A DNA stretch of 64,000 bases from Streptomyces sp. NK08204 (lineage in GTDB: Bacteria > Actinomycetota > Actinomycetes > Streptomycetales > Streptomycetaceae): NCBI RefSeq assembly GCF_020400585.1, contig NZ_JAINVF010000003.1, forward strand, positions 248,001 to 312,000, given 5' to 3'. Below are positions 17,595 to 26,927 of the stretch, one piece after another (within the stretch, counting starts at the first letter, position 1; the number at the start of each line of letters is the position of its first letter). A program made the position numbers and the translations under genes. Below the pieces are notes generated by a model. The model was not told where the DNA came from, ran no database searches, and saw only the letters and a list, made by a program, of their open reading frames with translations.

Positions 17595-17690
17595 CCTCCC
17601 TTCGCCGGCATGACCCGGATCAGGTTCGTACGGTCGGAGGCCGCCTGCCTCCCTCTCAGCCCGGTGCGCCGGGCTCCCGCGAGTGCGTGT
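17595..17690 (-). promoter_or_regulatory. TPP riboswitch (THI element)
   Basis: On the minus strand the conserved aptamer pieces appear in order: GGGAGCCCGG, CACCGGGCTGAGAGG, an extra P3 stem, then ACCTGATCCGGGTCATGCCGG and CGAAGGGAGG. The purine-rich 3' end overlaps the thiO ribosome site, so TPP binding would block translation of thiOSG. Confidence 0.95.
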
Positions 17691-17723
17691 ACGAGGGCCA
17701 CCCTAGCCCGCGGGGCCGCGCCC

Positions 17724-17751
17724 TTGTAAGGGAGCCTCCGGCCACTATGGT
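17724..17751 (+). promoter_or_regulatory. Promoter of the ferredoxin-reductase-like gene
   Basis: TTGTAA (17724-17729), a 16-bp spacer and TATGGT (17746-17751), six bases before the GTG start. It is divergent from the TPP-controlled operon. Confidence 0.55.
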
Positions 17752-17757
17752 GATCGG

Positions 17758-19014
17758 GTGAGTGAGCAGACACCGCAACAGGGCACGTCACAGGGCACCT
17801 CGCAGGGCTTGTCGCAGGGACGGCGCGTGGTCGTCGTCGGCGCGGGCATGGCCGGGGTGCAGACCGCGGTCGCGCTGCGGGAGCAGGGCTTCACGGGCAC
17901 CGTGACCGTGCTCGGCGCCGAACCCCACCAGCCGTACGACCGGCCGCCGTTGTCCAAGGCCGTGCTGCTCGGCAAGGCCGAGGGCTCCGCCTTCGAGGTG
18001 GACTTCGAGTCGCTCGGCGTCGAACTGCGGCTGGGCTGCGAGGCACTGGGCGTGCGCCCCGCCGAGCACGAACTGGACACCGAGGCCGGACCCGTCCCCT
18101 ACGACGTGCTGGTCCTCGCCACCGGCGCCGAACCGATCGCGCTGCCGGGCAGCGAGGGTGTCCCGGGCGTGCATCTGCTGCGCACTCTGGACGACGCCGA
18201 GCGGCTGCGGCCCGTACTGGTCCGGCAGCACGACGTCGTGGTCGTCGGGGCGGGCTGGATCGGCGCCGAGTTCACCACCGCGGCCCGGGAGGCCGGCTGC
18301 GTGGTGACCGTCGTGGAGGCCGCCGACCGGCCGCTCGCGGGTGCCCTGCCCGCCGAGGTCGCCGCGCCCATGACCGCCTGGTACGCCGACGCGGGCGCGG
18401 ATCTGCGCACCCACGCGCGCGTGGACCACCTCGAGCCCGGCGCGGTCGTGCTCGCCGACGGCACCCGGCTGCCCGCCGACGCCGTCGTGGTCGGCATCGG
18501 GGCCCGGCCTGCCACCGGCTGGCTGGCCGGCTCCGGGATCGAACTGGGGGCGCAGGGCGAGGTCCTGGCCGACGACCACCTGCGTACCTCCGTGGCGGAC
18601 ATCTACGCCGTCGGCGACTGCGCCTCCTTCCCTTCGGCCCGCTACGGCGAGCGGATGCTCGTCCATCACTGGGACAACGCTCTGCAGGGTCCGCGCACGG
18701 TCGCCGCGAACATCCTCGGCGAGGCGTCCGCCGTCTACGACCCCGTGCCGTACTTCTGGTCCGAGCAGTTCGGGCGTTTCGTCCAGTACGCCGGGCATCA
18801 CGCCGGGGCCGACCGCACGGTGTGGCGCGGCGATCCGGCGGGCCCGGCCTGGGCGGTGTGCTGGCTGCGCGAGGACCGCCTGATCGCGGTGCTCGCCGTG
18901 GGCCGTCCACGCGACCTCGCCCAGGGCCGCCGTCTGATCGAGGCGGGCCGCCGGATGGACCCGAACGCCCTGGCCGACCCGGCCCGCCCCCTGAAGAACG
19001 CCACGGCGGACTGA
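17758..19014 (+). CDS. FAD-dependent ferredoxin reductase-like oxidoreductase
   Basis: Pyridine-nucleotide flavoprotein of 418 residues. The FAD-binding motif is VVVVGAGMAGVQTAVALREQG, the NAD(P) motif VVVVGAGWIGAEFTTAAREAG, and the second FAD motif TSVADIYAVGDCASFP. The C-terminal domain (VHHWDNALQGPRTVAANILG, YFWSEQFGRFVQYAGH) is that of the putidaredoxin/rhodocoxin reductase family. The N-terminus holds a short repeat QGTSQGTSQGLSQG of unknown meaning. GTG 17758 follows a promoter at leaderless spacing. Redox partner unknown; it could serve a ferredoxin or a P450 elsewhere. Confidence 0.88.
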   Translation: MSEQTPQQGTSQGTSQGLSQGRRVVVVGAGMAGVQTAVALREQGFTGTVTVLGAEPHQPYDRPPLSKAVLLGKAEGSAFEVDFESLGVELRLGCEALGVRPAEHELDTEAGPVPYDVLVLATGAEPIALPGSEGVPGVHLLRTLDDAERLRPVLVRQHDVVVVGAGWIGAEFTTAAREAGCVVTVVEAADRPLAGALPAEVAAPMTAWYADAGADLRTHARVDHLEPGAVVLADGTRLPADAVVVGIGARPATGWLAGSGIELGAQGEVLADDHLRTSVADIYAVGDCASFPSARYGERMLVHHWDNALQGPRTVAANILGEASAVYDPVPYFWSEQFGRFVQYAGHHAGADRTVWRGDPAGPAWAVCWLREDRLIAVLAVGRPRDLAQGRRLIEAGRRMDPNALADPARPLKNATAD

Positions 19015-19112
19015 TCGGCACCCAGGGACAGCACCCCCGAAGGGGCGTCGTCGGCACCCTGGCGGAGTGCCTCGGTTTCCGAGTGTCAGTGAGGGATGGC
19101 AGGCTGGTTTCC

Positions 19113-19478
19113 GTGACCGAGATTGACGCAAAGATCGATGCTCTCGTCCCCGCCTGGCTCACCCTCCCCGACATCGCCGAAATGCTCGATGTCGAGGTGA
19201 CGCGCGTGCGGCAGCTGGTCAAGGAGGGCCAGCTCATCGCCGTACGCCGTGGTGAGAACAAGGCGCTGCACGTCCCCGCCGCCTTCATCGACGGGGACAA
19301 GGTCGTCAAGGGCCTGTCCGGGACCCTGACGCTGCTGAGGGACGACGGCTTCACGGTCGAAGAGATGATCGAGTGGCTCTTCACCCCCGACCCGACCCTG
19401 CCCGGCACCCCCGCACAGGCCCTGAGCGAGAATCGCGGCACGGAGGTGAAGCGCCGCGCCCAGGCGCTCGCCGTCTGA
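19113..19478 (+). CDS. Rv2175c-like DNA-binding protein
   Basis: A protein of 121 residues. The N-terminal winged helix-turn-helix (WLTLPDIAEMLDVEVTRVRQLVKEGQLIAVRRGENKALHVPA) resembles MerR/excisionase folds. The C-terminal part (GLSGTLTLLRDDGFTVEEMIEWLFTPDPTLPGTPAQAL) is the conserved Rv2175c C-terminal module. In Mycobacterium tuberculosis Rv2175c is a DNA-binding substrate of PknL; here the PASTA kinase lies 4 kb away. GTG 19113 has CAGGCT seven bases upstream and no ribosome site. Target genes unknown. Confidence 0.85.
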   Translation: MTEIDAKIDALVPAWLTLPDIAEMLDVEVTRVRQLVKEGQLIAVRRGENKALHVPAAFIDGDKVVKGLSGTLTLLRDDGFTVEEMIEWLFTPDPTLPGTPAQALSENRGTEVKRRAQALAV

Positions 19479-19493
19479 ACCGACCCGCACCAG

Positions 19494-19527
19494 GGGTGGC
19501 GTACGGGCTCCGGCCGGTACGCCACCC
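19494..19527 (+). terminator. Terminator between the Rv2175c-like gene and thiE
   Basis: Perfect 11-bp arms (19494-19504 with 19517-19527), 12-nt loop. It starts 16 bases after the stop. Confidence 0.7.
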
Positions 19528-19568
19528 GCTCGCCCGCCCATGACACCGACGACGGGGGACCCCCACGC

Positions 19569-20219
19569 ATGTCCGACACCGCCCGCGGCAGGCTCGCCGA
19601 CGCCCGCCTCTACCTGTGCACCGACGCCCGCAGACGGCAGGGCGACCTCGCCGACTTCCTGGACGCGGTGCTGGCCGGCGGTGTCGACATCGTGCAGCTG
19701 CGCGACAAGGGCATGGAGGCCGGTGAGGAGCTGGAGCACCTGAAGGTGTTCGCGGACGCCTGCGCCCGGCACGGCAAACTGCTCGCGGTCAACGACCGGG
19801 CGGACGTCGCCCACGCGGCCGGCGCCGCCGTGCTCCACCTCGGCCAGGGCGACCTGCCCGTCCCCGCGGCCCGCGCGATCCTCGGCGAAGAGGTTCTGAT
19901 CGGCCGCTCCACCCATGCCGAGTCCGAGGCCGCCGCGGCCGCCGTCCAGGAGGGCGTGGACTACTTCTGCACCGGCCCGTGCTGGCCCACCCCGACCAAG
20001 CCCGGCCGCCACGCCCCCGGCCTCGACCTGGTCCGGTACACCGCTGCCCTGGGCACCGACCGCCCCTGGTTCGCCATCGGCGGCATCGACCTCGGCAACC
20101 TGGACCAGGTGCTGGACGCCGGTGCCCGCCGGGTGGTCGTGGTCCGCGCGCTCACCGAGGCCGAGGACCCGGAGGCCGCCGCGGCGGAGTTCGCCAAGCG
20201 CCTGCGGGACGCCGGATAG
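19569..20219 (+). CDS. thiE: Thiamine-phosphate synthase ThiE
   Basis: Couples HMP-PP and thiazole phosphate to thiamine phosphate; a TIM barrel of 216 residues. Motifs are [64 protein letters not shown] and FAIGGID. ATG 19569. Unlike thiOSG no TPP aptamer is visible in the 90 bp upstream, so thiamine control of this gene, if any, is by other means. Confidence 0.93.
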   Translation: MSDTARGRLADARLYLCTDARRRQGDLADFLDAVLAGGVDIVQLRDKGMEAGEELEHLKVFADACARHGKLLAVNDRADVAHAAGAAVLHLGQGDLPVPAARAILGEEVLIGRSTHAESEAAAAAVQEGVDYFCTGPCWPTPTKPGRHAPGLDLVRYTAALGTDRPWFAIGGIDLGNLDQVLDAGARRVVVVRALTEAEDPEAAAAEFAKRLRDAG

Positions 20220-20243
20220 GGCTCCGCCGCGCGTCCGGCTGGA

Positions 20244-20274
20244 CACTTCCTGTCCAAGGGGTGGACAGGAAGTG
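20244..20274 (+). terminator. Hairpin between thiE and metF
   Basis: Perfect 13-bp arms (20244-20256 with 20262-20274), 5-nt loop, 25 bp after the thiE stop. No T-run. Likely a terminator, though it also lies upstream of the metF promoter and could be an operator. Confidence 0.65.
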
Positions 20275-20303
20275 GGCAAATCCGGCAAATCCCCGGGGTT
20301 TGG

Positions 20304-21262
<959 letters not shown>

Positions 21263-21318
21263 ACCGGCCGCACGGCGATGCGACACACTGCGGAGCGGCC
21301 ACTGGGAGAGGGGCGTAC

Positions 21319-22257
21319 ATGGGCTGGGCGGTCCTCTACATAGCGTTCGGCGTCGTCGCACTGTGGTTGCTCGGCGAGGTGCTGCTGCAGTACAAGGCGC
21401 GACTGCGCTGGCGGCTGCTCGCCTTCGCCGGCTTCCTCGGTGTCGTGCTGGGCGTGCTGATGCCGTCCGTCGTCGTCATCGGCGCGGGTGCGATCGCGTT
21501 CGCGGTCGGCCAGACCTACGTCACGCTGTCCTTCCGCCGCGGCTTCGCCGAGGGCTGGGCGGTCAAGCGGCCCGACGCCGAGGAGGAGGGCCGCGGCAGC
21601 AAGCGCCGCCGCGGCAGGGCGGACCGGCACGACCCGGCCCTCGACGTCTTCGACGAGGAGGCCGGGGCCGGGGAGGACGCGGACGGTCCCGCCCCCGGCG
21701 CGGAGCACGACGACCGCGGCTATCGCCCCGACGAGTACGACGACTACGACCGCGACGACGTCTTCACCCCGGCGCGGCCCCTCGAGCCCACCGCCGCCGA
21801 GACCACCGCCGTCTACGAGCCCCAGCCCCTCCCCGAGGACACCGGTTCCTACGGCGTCTACGGCGACACCGCCTACGCGGGCGCCCCCCAGCCCCAGGCC
21901 GCCGACCCGAACTACGCCTACGGCTACGCGGCATACCCGCAGGGGTACGGCTACGACACCGGCGGCGGCCAGCAGAGCTACGCCGGCTACACCGACCCCT
22001 ACGCCGGGACCCAGAGCTACGACGGCGCCTCGTACAACGGCTACGGGCAGCAGCAGTACGGCCAGCAGGACTACGCCCAGGACCCGTACGCCACCGGCGG
22101 CTACGGCGAGACCCCGGCCGGCGGCGTCTGGGTACCGCAACAGCGCAGCGACGACACCTACGGCGGCGCGCTCCCGCAGGAGCAGCCGTACCCCTACCAG
22201 GGCCACGGGCAGCAGCCGCAGCCCGGCGCCGGGTACGACGAGCAGTACCGCTACTGA
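21319..22257 (+). CDS. Membrane protein with Tyr/Gln/Gly low-complexity tail
   Basis: A protein of 312 residues. Two or three hydrophobic helices fill residues 1-70 (AVLYIAFGVVALWLLGEVLL, LLAFAGFLGVVLGVLMPSVVVIGAGAIAFAVG). They are followed by a basic stretch (GSKRRRGRADRH), an acidic stretch rich in Asp, and from about residue 165 a tail dominated by Tyr, Gly, Gln, Pro and Ala (YGYAAYPQGYGYDTGGGQQ, YNGYGQQQYGQQDYAQ). The tail has no known fold and resembles prion-like domains. ATG 21319 follows GGGAGAGG. Function unknown; stop is 13 bp from that of the convergent flavoprotein. Confidence 0.82.
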   Translation: MGWAVLYIAFGVVALWLLGEVLLQYKARLRWRLLAFAGFLGVVLGVLMPSVVVIGAGAIAFAVGQTYVTLSFRRGFAEGWAVKRPDAEEEGRGSKRRRGRADRHDPALDVFDEEAGAGEDADGPAPGAEHDDRGYRPDEYDDYDRDDVFTPARPLEPTAAETTAVYEPQPLPEDTGSYGVYGDTAYAGAPQPQAADPNYAYGYAAYPQGYGYDTGGGQQSYAGYTDPYAGTQSYDGASYNGYGQQQYGQQDYAQDPYATGGYGETPAGGVWVPQQRSDDTYGGALPQEQPYPYQGHGQQPQPGAGYDEQYRY

Positions 22258-22270
22258 CGCCCTGCCGCGC

Positions 22271-23782
22271 TCACTGCGAGCCGCGGAACCGGGGCCCCTC
22301 CACGATCAGCCCGGCCACCAGCGCACCCGACATCCCGGCATGGGGAAGGCCACCACCGGGGTGGGACCAGCCGCCGACCCGGTACAGACCGGGCAGGCGG
22401 GTGCTGTTCGACGGGTGCAGGAAACGGCCCTGGCCGGCGGCGAGGGAGGGAGCGGGCACGGACCCGAGGCGTACGCCGGTTTCGCTCTCCGTGTGCTCCG
22501 GGGTGCGCACCTCGTGCCACAGCAGGCGCTCTCGCAGCCCGGGTACCGCGGACCCGGCGGCTTCGAGGAGGAAGTCCGTGCAGCGCCGCACCGTGTCCTG
22601 CTGCTCCCAGCCGGCCTCCGCGGACACCACGGCGGACAGCACCACGGACTCGTGCGCGTCGTCCGGTCTGAGCGCCGGGTCGTCCGGGCGCAGGACGGTC
22701 ACCGTGGGACACACGGGCCGGTCCCCGCCGGGCGAGGCCAGGAGGTCCAGCTCGGTCTCGGCGTCCGGGGCGTGGACGACCGTGCGGTGCACGGCCCCGT
22801 CCTCGCGCCCGCCGCGCAGGGCCAGCAGGACGGTGAACCGGGTGGCCAGGGGCGACCGCGGGGCGGCCCGGACGTCACCGTCCTCGTCCAGTGGACGCTC
22901 GGTCAGCGCCCGCAGCCGCGCCGGATCCACGTCCGCCACGACGTGGTCCGCCTCGGCCACCGTGCTGTCGGCGAGCTCCACGCCCGCCGCCCGGCCGTCC
23001 TTCTCCACGACCCCCGTGACCTCGGCACCGAAGACGAACTCGACCTTCCGTTCCAGGCACCGCTCGTACACCGCGCGGGCCAGCTCCCGGATGCCGCCAC
23101 GGACGTACCAGGTGCCGAAGGCATGCTCCATGTACGGCAGCACGGCGGCGCTCGCCGGAGCGGTCCTTGGATCGAGGCCGTACGCGAGGACCTGGCTGTC
23201 CAGCAGGGCCGCCAGCCGCTCGTCGCGCAGCTCCCAGGCGCCGATCTCGGCCGTCGTGCTCGCCCGCCGGGTGCGCAGCAGACGCTTGTGCGGCACGGCC
23301 GGATACGGCTCGCGCTCCGCCAGCACCTGCCAGTTCGGCCACAGGGGCTCCTCCAGCAGCGGCCGGCGCGTGCGGTCCCAGGCCTCCCGGGCGCGCACCA
23401 GGAAGTCGCCCCAGCGCTGCCCGGCCCCGGCACCCAGCGCCTCGTCCAGCGCCGCGACGACACCCGCGCGCGAGGCGTTCGGCAGGGACACCTGGGAACC
23501 GTCGGCGAAGACGTGCCGGGAGGAGGGGTCCACCTGGACCAGCTCGACGCAGTCCTCCAGCGGCTCCTTGCCGGTCTTGAGGAACAGGTCGCGGTAGACC
23601 GCGGGCAGCGACAGCAGCCCCGGGCCGGTGTCGAAGGCGAACCCGTCCCGCTCGAAACGGCGCACCGCGCCGCCGTACGTCTCCGTGCGCTCGTACACCG
23701 TCACCCGGTGGCCCGCGACGGCCAGCCGGGCAGCCGCCGCCATCGCGCCCATCCCGGCGCCGATCACCGCAATCCGTGCCAT
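22271..23782 (-). CDS. CrtI-like FAD-dependent desaturase/isomerase family protein
   Basis: An NAD(P)/FAD amine-oxidase fold protein of 503 residues. The N-terminal motif is IAVIGAGMGAMAAAARLAVAGHRVTVYERTETYGG. The middle holds RFERDGFAFDTGPGLLSLPAVYRDL. The C-terminus is GLYRVGGWSHPGGGLPHAGMSGALVAGLI, the classic phytoene desaturase/carotene isomerase ending. No carotenoid partners (crtB, crtE, crtY) are nearby, so the substrate is unknown. ATG 23782 has TAGAGT seven bases upstream, giving a leaderless transcript; earlier starts fall in the promoter. Confidence 0.85.
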   Translation of the reverse strand: MARIAVIGAGMGAMAAAARLAVAGHRVTVYERTETYGGAVRRFERDGFAFDTGPGLLSLPAVYRDLFLKTGKEPLEDCVELVQVDPSSRHVFADGSQVSLPNASRAGVVAALDEALGAGAGQRWGDFLVRAREAWDRTRRPLLEEPLWPNWQVLAEREPYPAVPHKRLLRTRRASTTAEIGAWELRDERLAALLDSQVLAYGLDPRTAPASAAVLPYMEHAFGTWYVRGGIRELARAVYERCLERKVEFVFGAEVTGVVEKDGRAAGVELADSTVAEADHVVADVDPARLRALTERPLDEDGDVRAAPRSPLATRFTVLLALRGGREDGAVHRTVVHAPDAETELDLLASPGGDRPVCPTVTVLRPDDPALRPDDAHESVVLSAVVSAEAGWEQQDTVRRCTDFLLEAAGSAVPGLRERLLWHEVRTPEHTESETGVRLGSVPAPSLAAGQGRFLHPSNSTRLPGLYRVGGWSHPGGGLPHAGMSGALVAGLIVEGPRFRGSQ

Positions 23783-24035
23783 GCCTGCGACTCTAGCGAT
23801 CGCCACCGACCGTCCGGCACGCGGCCCGTCAGGGCACCGGCCGCGGTCCTGGGCACCCGGGCACGTCTGAGTAGCCGTACCTAGGGGGCGAGATGAGTAC
23901 GCGCACGGATGGGGCGCGACCCGCGGGAACGGCAGAGTGGAGACACGGCAAGAGGCGCGGCCCGGCACCGCCGGCACGGGGCGGCGGAACGGCGCCCGCC
24001 TCCTGCGCGGGGGAGTACGGGGGAGTACGAGGGAG
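23783..24035. other. Intergenic stretch without a convincing gene
   Basis: About 250 bp between the CrtI-like promoter and the TetR terminator. It contains a short tandem GGGGGAGTAC repeat near 24009-24033 and open frames with irregular codon use. I see no supported gene. Confidence 0.5.
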
Positions 24036-24075
24036 CGGAAAGGCGCCGGTCCGATGGCGACCGGCGCCTTTTCCG
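24036..24075 (-). terminator. Terminator of the TetR gene
   Basis: Near-perfect 16-bp stem (24036-24051 with 24059-24075; one bulged T) about 50 bp beyond the TetR stop. The A/T-rich outer ends would work in either direction. Confidence 0.7.
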
Positions 24076-24122
24076 TGTCCGCCTCCCGGCCTTGTCCGGC
24101 CTCTCAGGCCTGTCCGGGGCTT

Positions 24123-24752
24123 TCAGCCCTTCCCGCTGACCCGGCCCTGGAGCAGCCGGGACAGCGCCGCGTGCACGTCGTCCAGGGAACGCTCCGGCTG
24201 GAAGGACTTCCAGTCCAGAGCCGCCACCAGGACCATGCCGACGAGCGCCGCCGCCGTCAGCTGCACGTCGATCTCGTCGCTGAACTCGCCCGCCGACACG
24301 CCCTCGCGCAGCACGCCCTCGACCACGGCGACGGCCTGCCGCCGCACCACCGTCAGCGTGGACTGCCAGGCGCGGTTGGTGCGCCACAGCTCGGCCACGT
24401 ACAGCTGAGTGAAGGCCGGGTAGCGGTCGATGAAGACCAGGCCCGCGCGGACCATCGCGTCCAGGGCGTCGACCTTGGTGCCGCCCGCGCGTGCTGACTC
24501 CTCCGCCGCCGCCCGCAGGGAGGCGGTGAGCAGACTCACGCCGTGCCGCAGCAGCTCCTCGAAGAGGACCGACTTGCTCGCGAAGTTGTAGTAGACCGTG
24601 CCCTTCGCGACCCCGGCCCGCTCGGCGATCTCGTCCACCGTGGTGGCGGAGAAGCCCTGTTCCGCGATGAGCGTGACCGCCGCCTCGTAGAGCCTCTGCC
24701 GGGTGGCCTCACGGCGCGTGCTGCCGCCGGACGTGACGCTGCTGCTTTCCAT
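24123..24752 (-). CDS. TetR-family transcriptional regulator
   Basis: A repressor of 209 residues. The N-terminal HTH is REATRQRLYEAAVTLIAEQGFSATTVDEIAERAGVAKGTVYYNFASKSVLFEELL. The C-terminal ligand/dimer domain ends in DWKSFQPERSLDDVHAALSRLLQG. ATG 24752 is chosen (an in-frame start at 24767 is possible); GACAAT seven bases upstream may be a leaderless -10. A 22-bp palindrome at 25038-25059 is the likely operator. Between gene and operator only gene remnants remain, so its original partner, probably a membrane transporter, seems lost. Confidence 0.88.
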   Translation of the reverse strand: MESSSVTSGGSTRREATRQRLYEAAVTLIAEQGFSATTVDEIAERAGVAKGTVYYNFASKSVLFEELLRHGVSLLTASLRAAAEESARAGGTKVDALDAMVRAGLVFIDRYPAFTQLYVAELWRTNRAWQSTLTVVRRQAVAVVEGVLREGVSAGEFSDEIDVQLTAAALVGMVLVAALDWKSFQPERSLDDVHAALSRLLQGRVSGKG

Positions 24753-24798
24753 GGTCCCGATTGTCACAGGTACGCGGGTGTGCGGGACTTGCGGGGGA

Positions 24799-25015
24799 TC
24801 ACAGGCTCAGCTCCGGCTGCAGCCGGTCCAGCGCCCGCACCTGGCGCCGGGCGGCCGACGCCGTCAGCGCCAGGGCGCCCGCCGTGAAGGCGGCCAGGGT
24901 CGGCGACACCGGCCACACCGGCCACACCGGCCACGCCGGCCATGTCGGTCATGTCGGCCACGGCGGCCAGGTGTCGCACCGCCGCCGTCCGCCTCGGCAG
25001 CCGGGCCTCGGCCAC
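24799..25015 (-). pseudogene. Remnant of the TetR-controlled membrane protein gene
   Basis: Minus-strand reading starts VAEARLPRRTAAVRHLAAVADM at GTG 25015, just below the palindromic operator, then enters a tandem GGCCGGTGT-type repeat (about 24909-24955). In a different frame it ends TLAAFTAGALALTASAARRQ followed by VRALDRLQPELSL and a stop at 24799-24801. That end looks like the last membrane helix and tail of a transporter such as YhgE/Pip-type proteins, which often sit beside TetR genes. The body of the gene is absent. The assignment is by resemblance only. Confidence 0.4.
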
Positions 25016-25037
25016 GGCCGCCGTCCCCTCGACGAAC

Positions 25038-25059
25038 TTGAACTGACTGGTCAGTGCAA
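25038..25059. promoter_or_regulatory. Palindromic operator, probable TetR site
   Basis: TTG-A-ACTGAC-TG-GTCAGT-G-CAA: a 22-bp dyad with 9 of 10 arm positions complementary outside the 2-bp centre. It lies about 290 bp upstream of the TetR start and 23 bp upstream of the truncated gene, typical of TetR autoregulated pairs. Confidence 0.6.
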
Positions 25060-25179
25060 AAGCTACCCCGGAACCTTCGATCGAAGCAAAACCCCAGATC
25101 AGAACGGATTGTCAGTGCCATACCGCACGATGAGCGCATACGGCACCCGTGCCGTCACCCAGACGACAGGAGGTTCGTC

Positions 25180-25752
25180 ATGGCCAACTCGTCCGCAGCC
25201 GCCCACCCGCGGCGCCGCGCCACCGGCCCTGCCCCCTCACTGACCGGCCCGGCGGGCGATGTCCACCCCGTGCTCCGTCGTGCCACGGCCCCGCCCGCCG
25301 CCCTCGACCTGCTCGCGAAGGCCCACGCCGGACTGGACGAGGCCGCCACTCTGCACACGCCGAACGAGCGCTATGCGACGGCCCACCTCGCCGCCCTGCG
25401 CACCGCCGCCGCCGTGCTCGCCGCCCGCGCGCGCCCCGAGACCTCCCCGCGCCGCCGGGCCCGCATCCGCAGCGCCTGGGAGGTGCTCCCCGAGATCGCC
25501 CCCGAGCTGACCGAGTGGAGCGCGCTGTTCGCATCCGGCGCCGCCCGCCGCGCCCGTGCCGAGGCGGGTATCCAGGGCGCGGCCCGGCAGCGGGACGCCG
25601 ACGACCTCGTCCGGGACGTGGCGATGTTCCTGCGCATCGTGGAGCGGATGCTGCTCCTCCAGCCGGTCCTGCCACAACCCCGTCAGGACACCGGCGGGGC
25701 CGGCGTGCCGCCCGGCCCGAGAGCCCGCGGCGGCCTCCCGGACGCGGGCTGA
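25180..25752 (+). CDS. SAV_6107-type HEPN domain protein
   Basis: A protein of 190 residues. A disordered Pro/Ala-rich N-terminus is followed by an all-helical region (ALDLLAKAHAGLDEAATLHTPNERYATAHLAALRTAAAVLAARARP, then AWEVLPEIAPELTEWSALFASGA and DADDLVRDVAMFLRIVERML). This matches the actinobacterial SAV_6107 HEPN family. No RX4-6H RNase motif was identified, so ribonuclease activity is not implied. ATG 25180 follows AGGAGG at 25167-25172. Function unknown. Confidence 0.75.
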   Translation: MANSSAAAHPRRRATGPAPSLTGPAGDVHPVLRRATAPPAALDLLAKAHAGLDEAATLHTPNERYATAHLAALRTAAAVLAARARPETSPRRRARIRSAWEVLPEIAPELTEWSALFASGAARRARAEAGIQGAARQRDADDLVRDVAMFLRIVERMLLLQPVLPQPRQDTGGAGVPPGPRARGGLPDAG

Positions 25753-25851
25753 CCACCGGGAACCCGGCGCCGAGGTGACCGGGCCGGCGCCGGAGGCAAT
25801 AGGGTGGAGGTCGCCGCCCGAAAGCTTCTGCCCGCCGAGAGGTCAACTGCC

Positions 25852-26676
25852 GTGTCGGACCCGATGCGCCCGCCCGTCTCCCACCAGCACACCCACACGG
25901 CGTCGCTGCGCTCCGACTCCCCCCGCCCCCGGGCCTCGCTCCGCACCGCCGTGGTGTGGGAGGTCCTCCAGGAAGCCCTCGACCGCCGGGTCAAGGCCAC
26001 GGGGCGGGAGTCGCTGGACGTGCTCGACACCGGGGGCGGCAGCGGCAACTTCGCCGTTCCTCTCGCCCGGCTCGGCCACCGCGTCACCGTGGTCGACCCC
26101 AGCCCCAACGCCCTGTTCGCGCTGGAGCGCCGCGCCGCCGAGGCCGGCGTCGCCGACCGGGTCAAGGGCGTGCAGGGCGACGCCCACGGCCTGTTCGACG
26201 TGGTCGAGCGCGGCGGTTACGACGCCGTGCTGTGCCACGGCGTCCTGGAGTACGTGGACGACCCGGCCGAGGGCATCCGCAACGCGGTGGCCGCGCTGCG
26301 CCCGGAGGGTGTCCTCAGCCTGCTCGCCGCCGGTCTCGGCGGCGCTGTGCTCGCCCGCGCCCTCGCGGGCCACTTCACGGAGGCCAGGCAGGCCCTGGAG
26401 GATCCCGACGGGCGCTGGGGCAGCGGCGACCCGATGCCGCGCCGTTTCACCGCCGAGCAGCTCACCGCGCTGGTCGAGGGCACCGGGCTGGAGGTCGGCG
26501 CCGTGCACGGCGTACGCGTCTTCGCCGACCTCGTGCCCGGCGTCCTCGTCGACACCGAGCCCAGTGCCCTCGACGCCCTGCTGAGGCTGGAGGCCGCGGC
26601 GGCCGAGCTGCCCGCGTTCCATTCGGTGGCCACCCAGCTCCATGTGCTCGGCGAAAGGCCGGGGACCAGCCGCTGA
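25852..26676 (+). CDS. SAM-dependent methyltransferase
   Basis: Class I methyltransferase of 274 residues. Motif I is VLDTGGGSGNFAVPLARLGHRVTVVDPS, followed by VQGDAHGLF, YDAVLCHGVLEYVDDPAEGIRNAVAALRPEGVLSLL and a C-terminal lid region. It resembles the SmtA/CmoA-like group, but the substrate is unknown. GTG 25852 is preferred (GAGAGG upstream); ATG 25864 and an upstream start at 25804 are alternatives. A small GC hairpin followed by TTT at about 26712-26730 may end the transcript. Confidence 0.85.
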   Translation: MSDPMRPPVSHQHTHTASLRSDSPRPRASLRTAVVWEVLQEALDRRVKATGRESLDVLDTGGGSGNFAVPLARLGHRVTVVDPSPNALFALERRAAEAGVADRVKGVQGDAHGLFDVVERGGYDAVLCHGVLEYVDDPAEGIRNAVAALRPEGVLSLLAAGLGGAVLARALAGHFTEARQALEDPDGRWGSGDPMPRRFTAEQLTALVEGTGLEVGAVHGVRVFADLVPGVLVDTEPSALDALLRLEAAAAELPAFHSVATQLHVLGERPGTSR

Positions 26677-26850
26677 TCAGGGGCTGGGCGGCGGATGGAG
26701 TACGCCACAAGACCCCCGATCGAGGGGTTTGCGCCGTATGATCGAGCTACACCGCCCGGCATGACGGGTCGGCCGCCGGGGAATGGAAGCCTCAGCGACC
26801 GGGACGGTCATGGCGGAGCCCGGTTGGCCAATTGGCGTAGAGGGGCGGGT

Positions 26851-26878
26851 TTCACGGGGGCGATTCCCTGCCTATCCT
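26851..26878 (+). promoter_or_regulatory. Possible promoter of the DUF3040 gene
   Basis: TTCACG (26851-26856), 16-bp spacer, TATCCT (26873-26878), about 50 bp before the start. Moderate match to vegetative consensus. The rest of the ~250-bp gap after the methyltransferase holds only the small hairpin noted there. Confidence 0.4.
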
Positions 26879-26927
26879 GAAGGGACCCCCCGGGTCGCCC
26901 CGGCGACTGCACGATGAGGAGGACTCC

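Noticed and set aside
19479..19568. TPP riboswitch before thiE
   Set aside because: The CTGAGA and ACCTGATC motifs are missing; only a terminator hairpin is present.
23893..24408. Plus-strand open frame of 171 codons between the CrtI-like and TetR genes
   Set aside because: It runs through the TetR terminator and into the TetR gene antisense, with no domain or plausible ribosome site.
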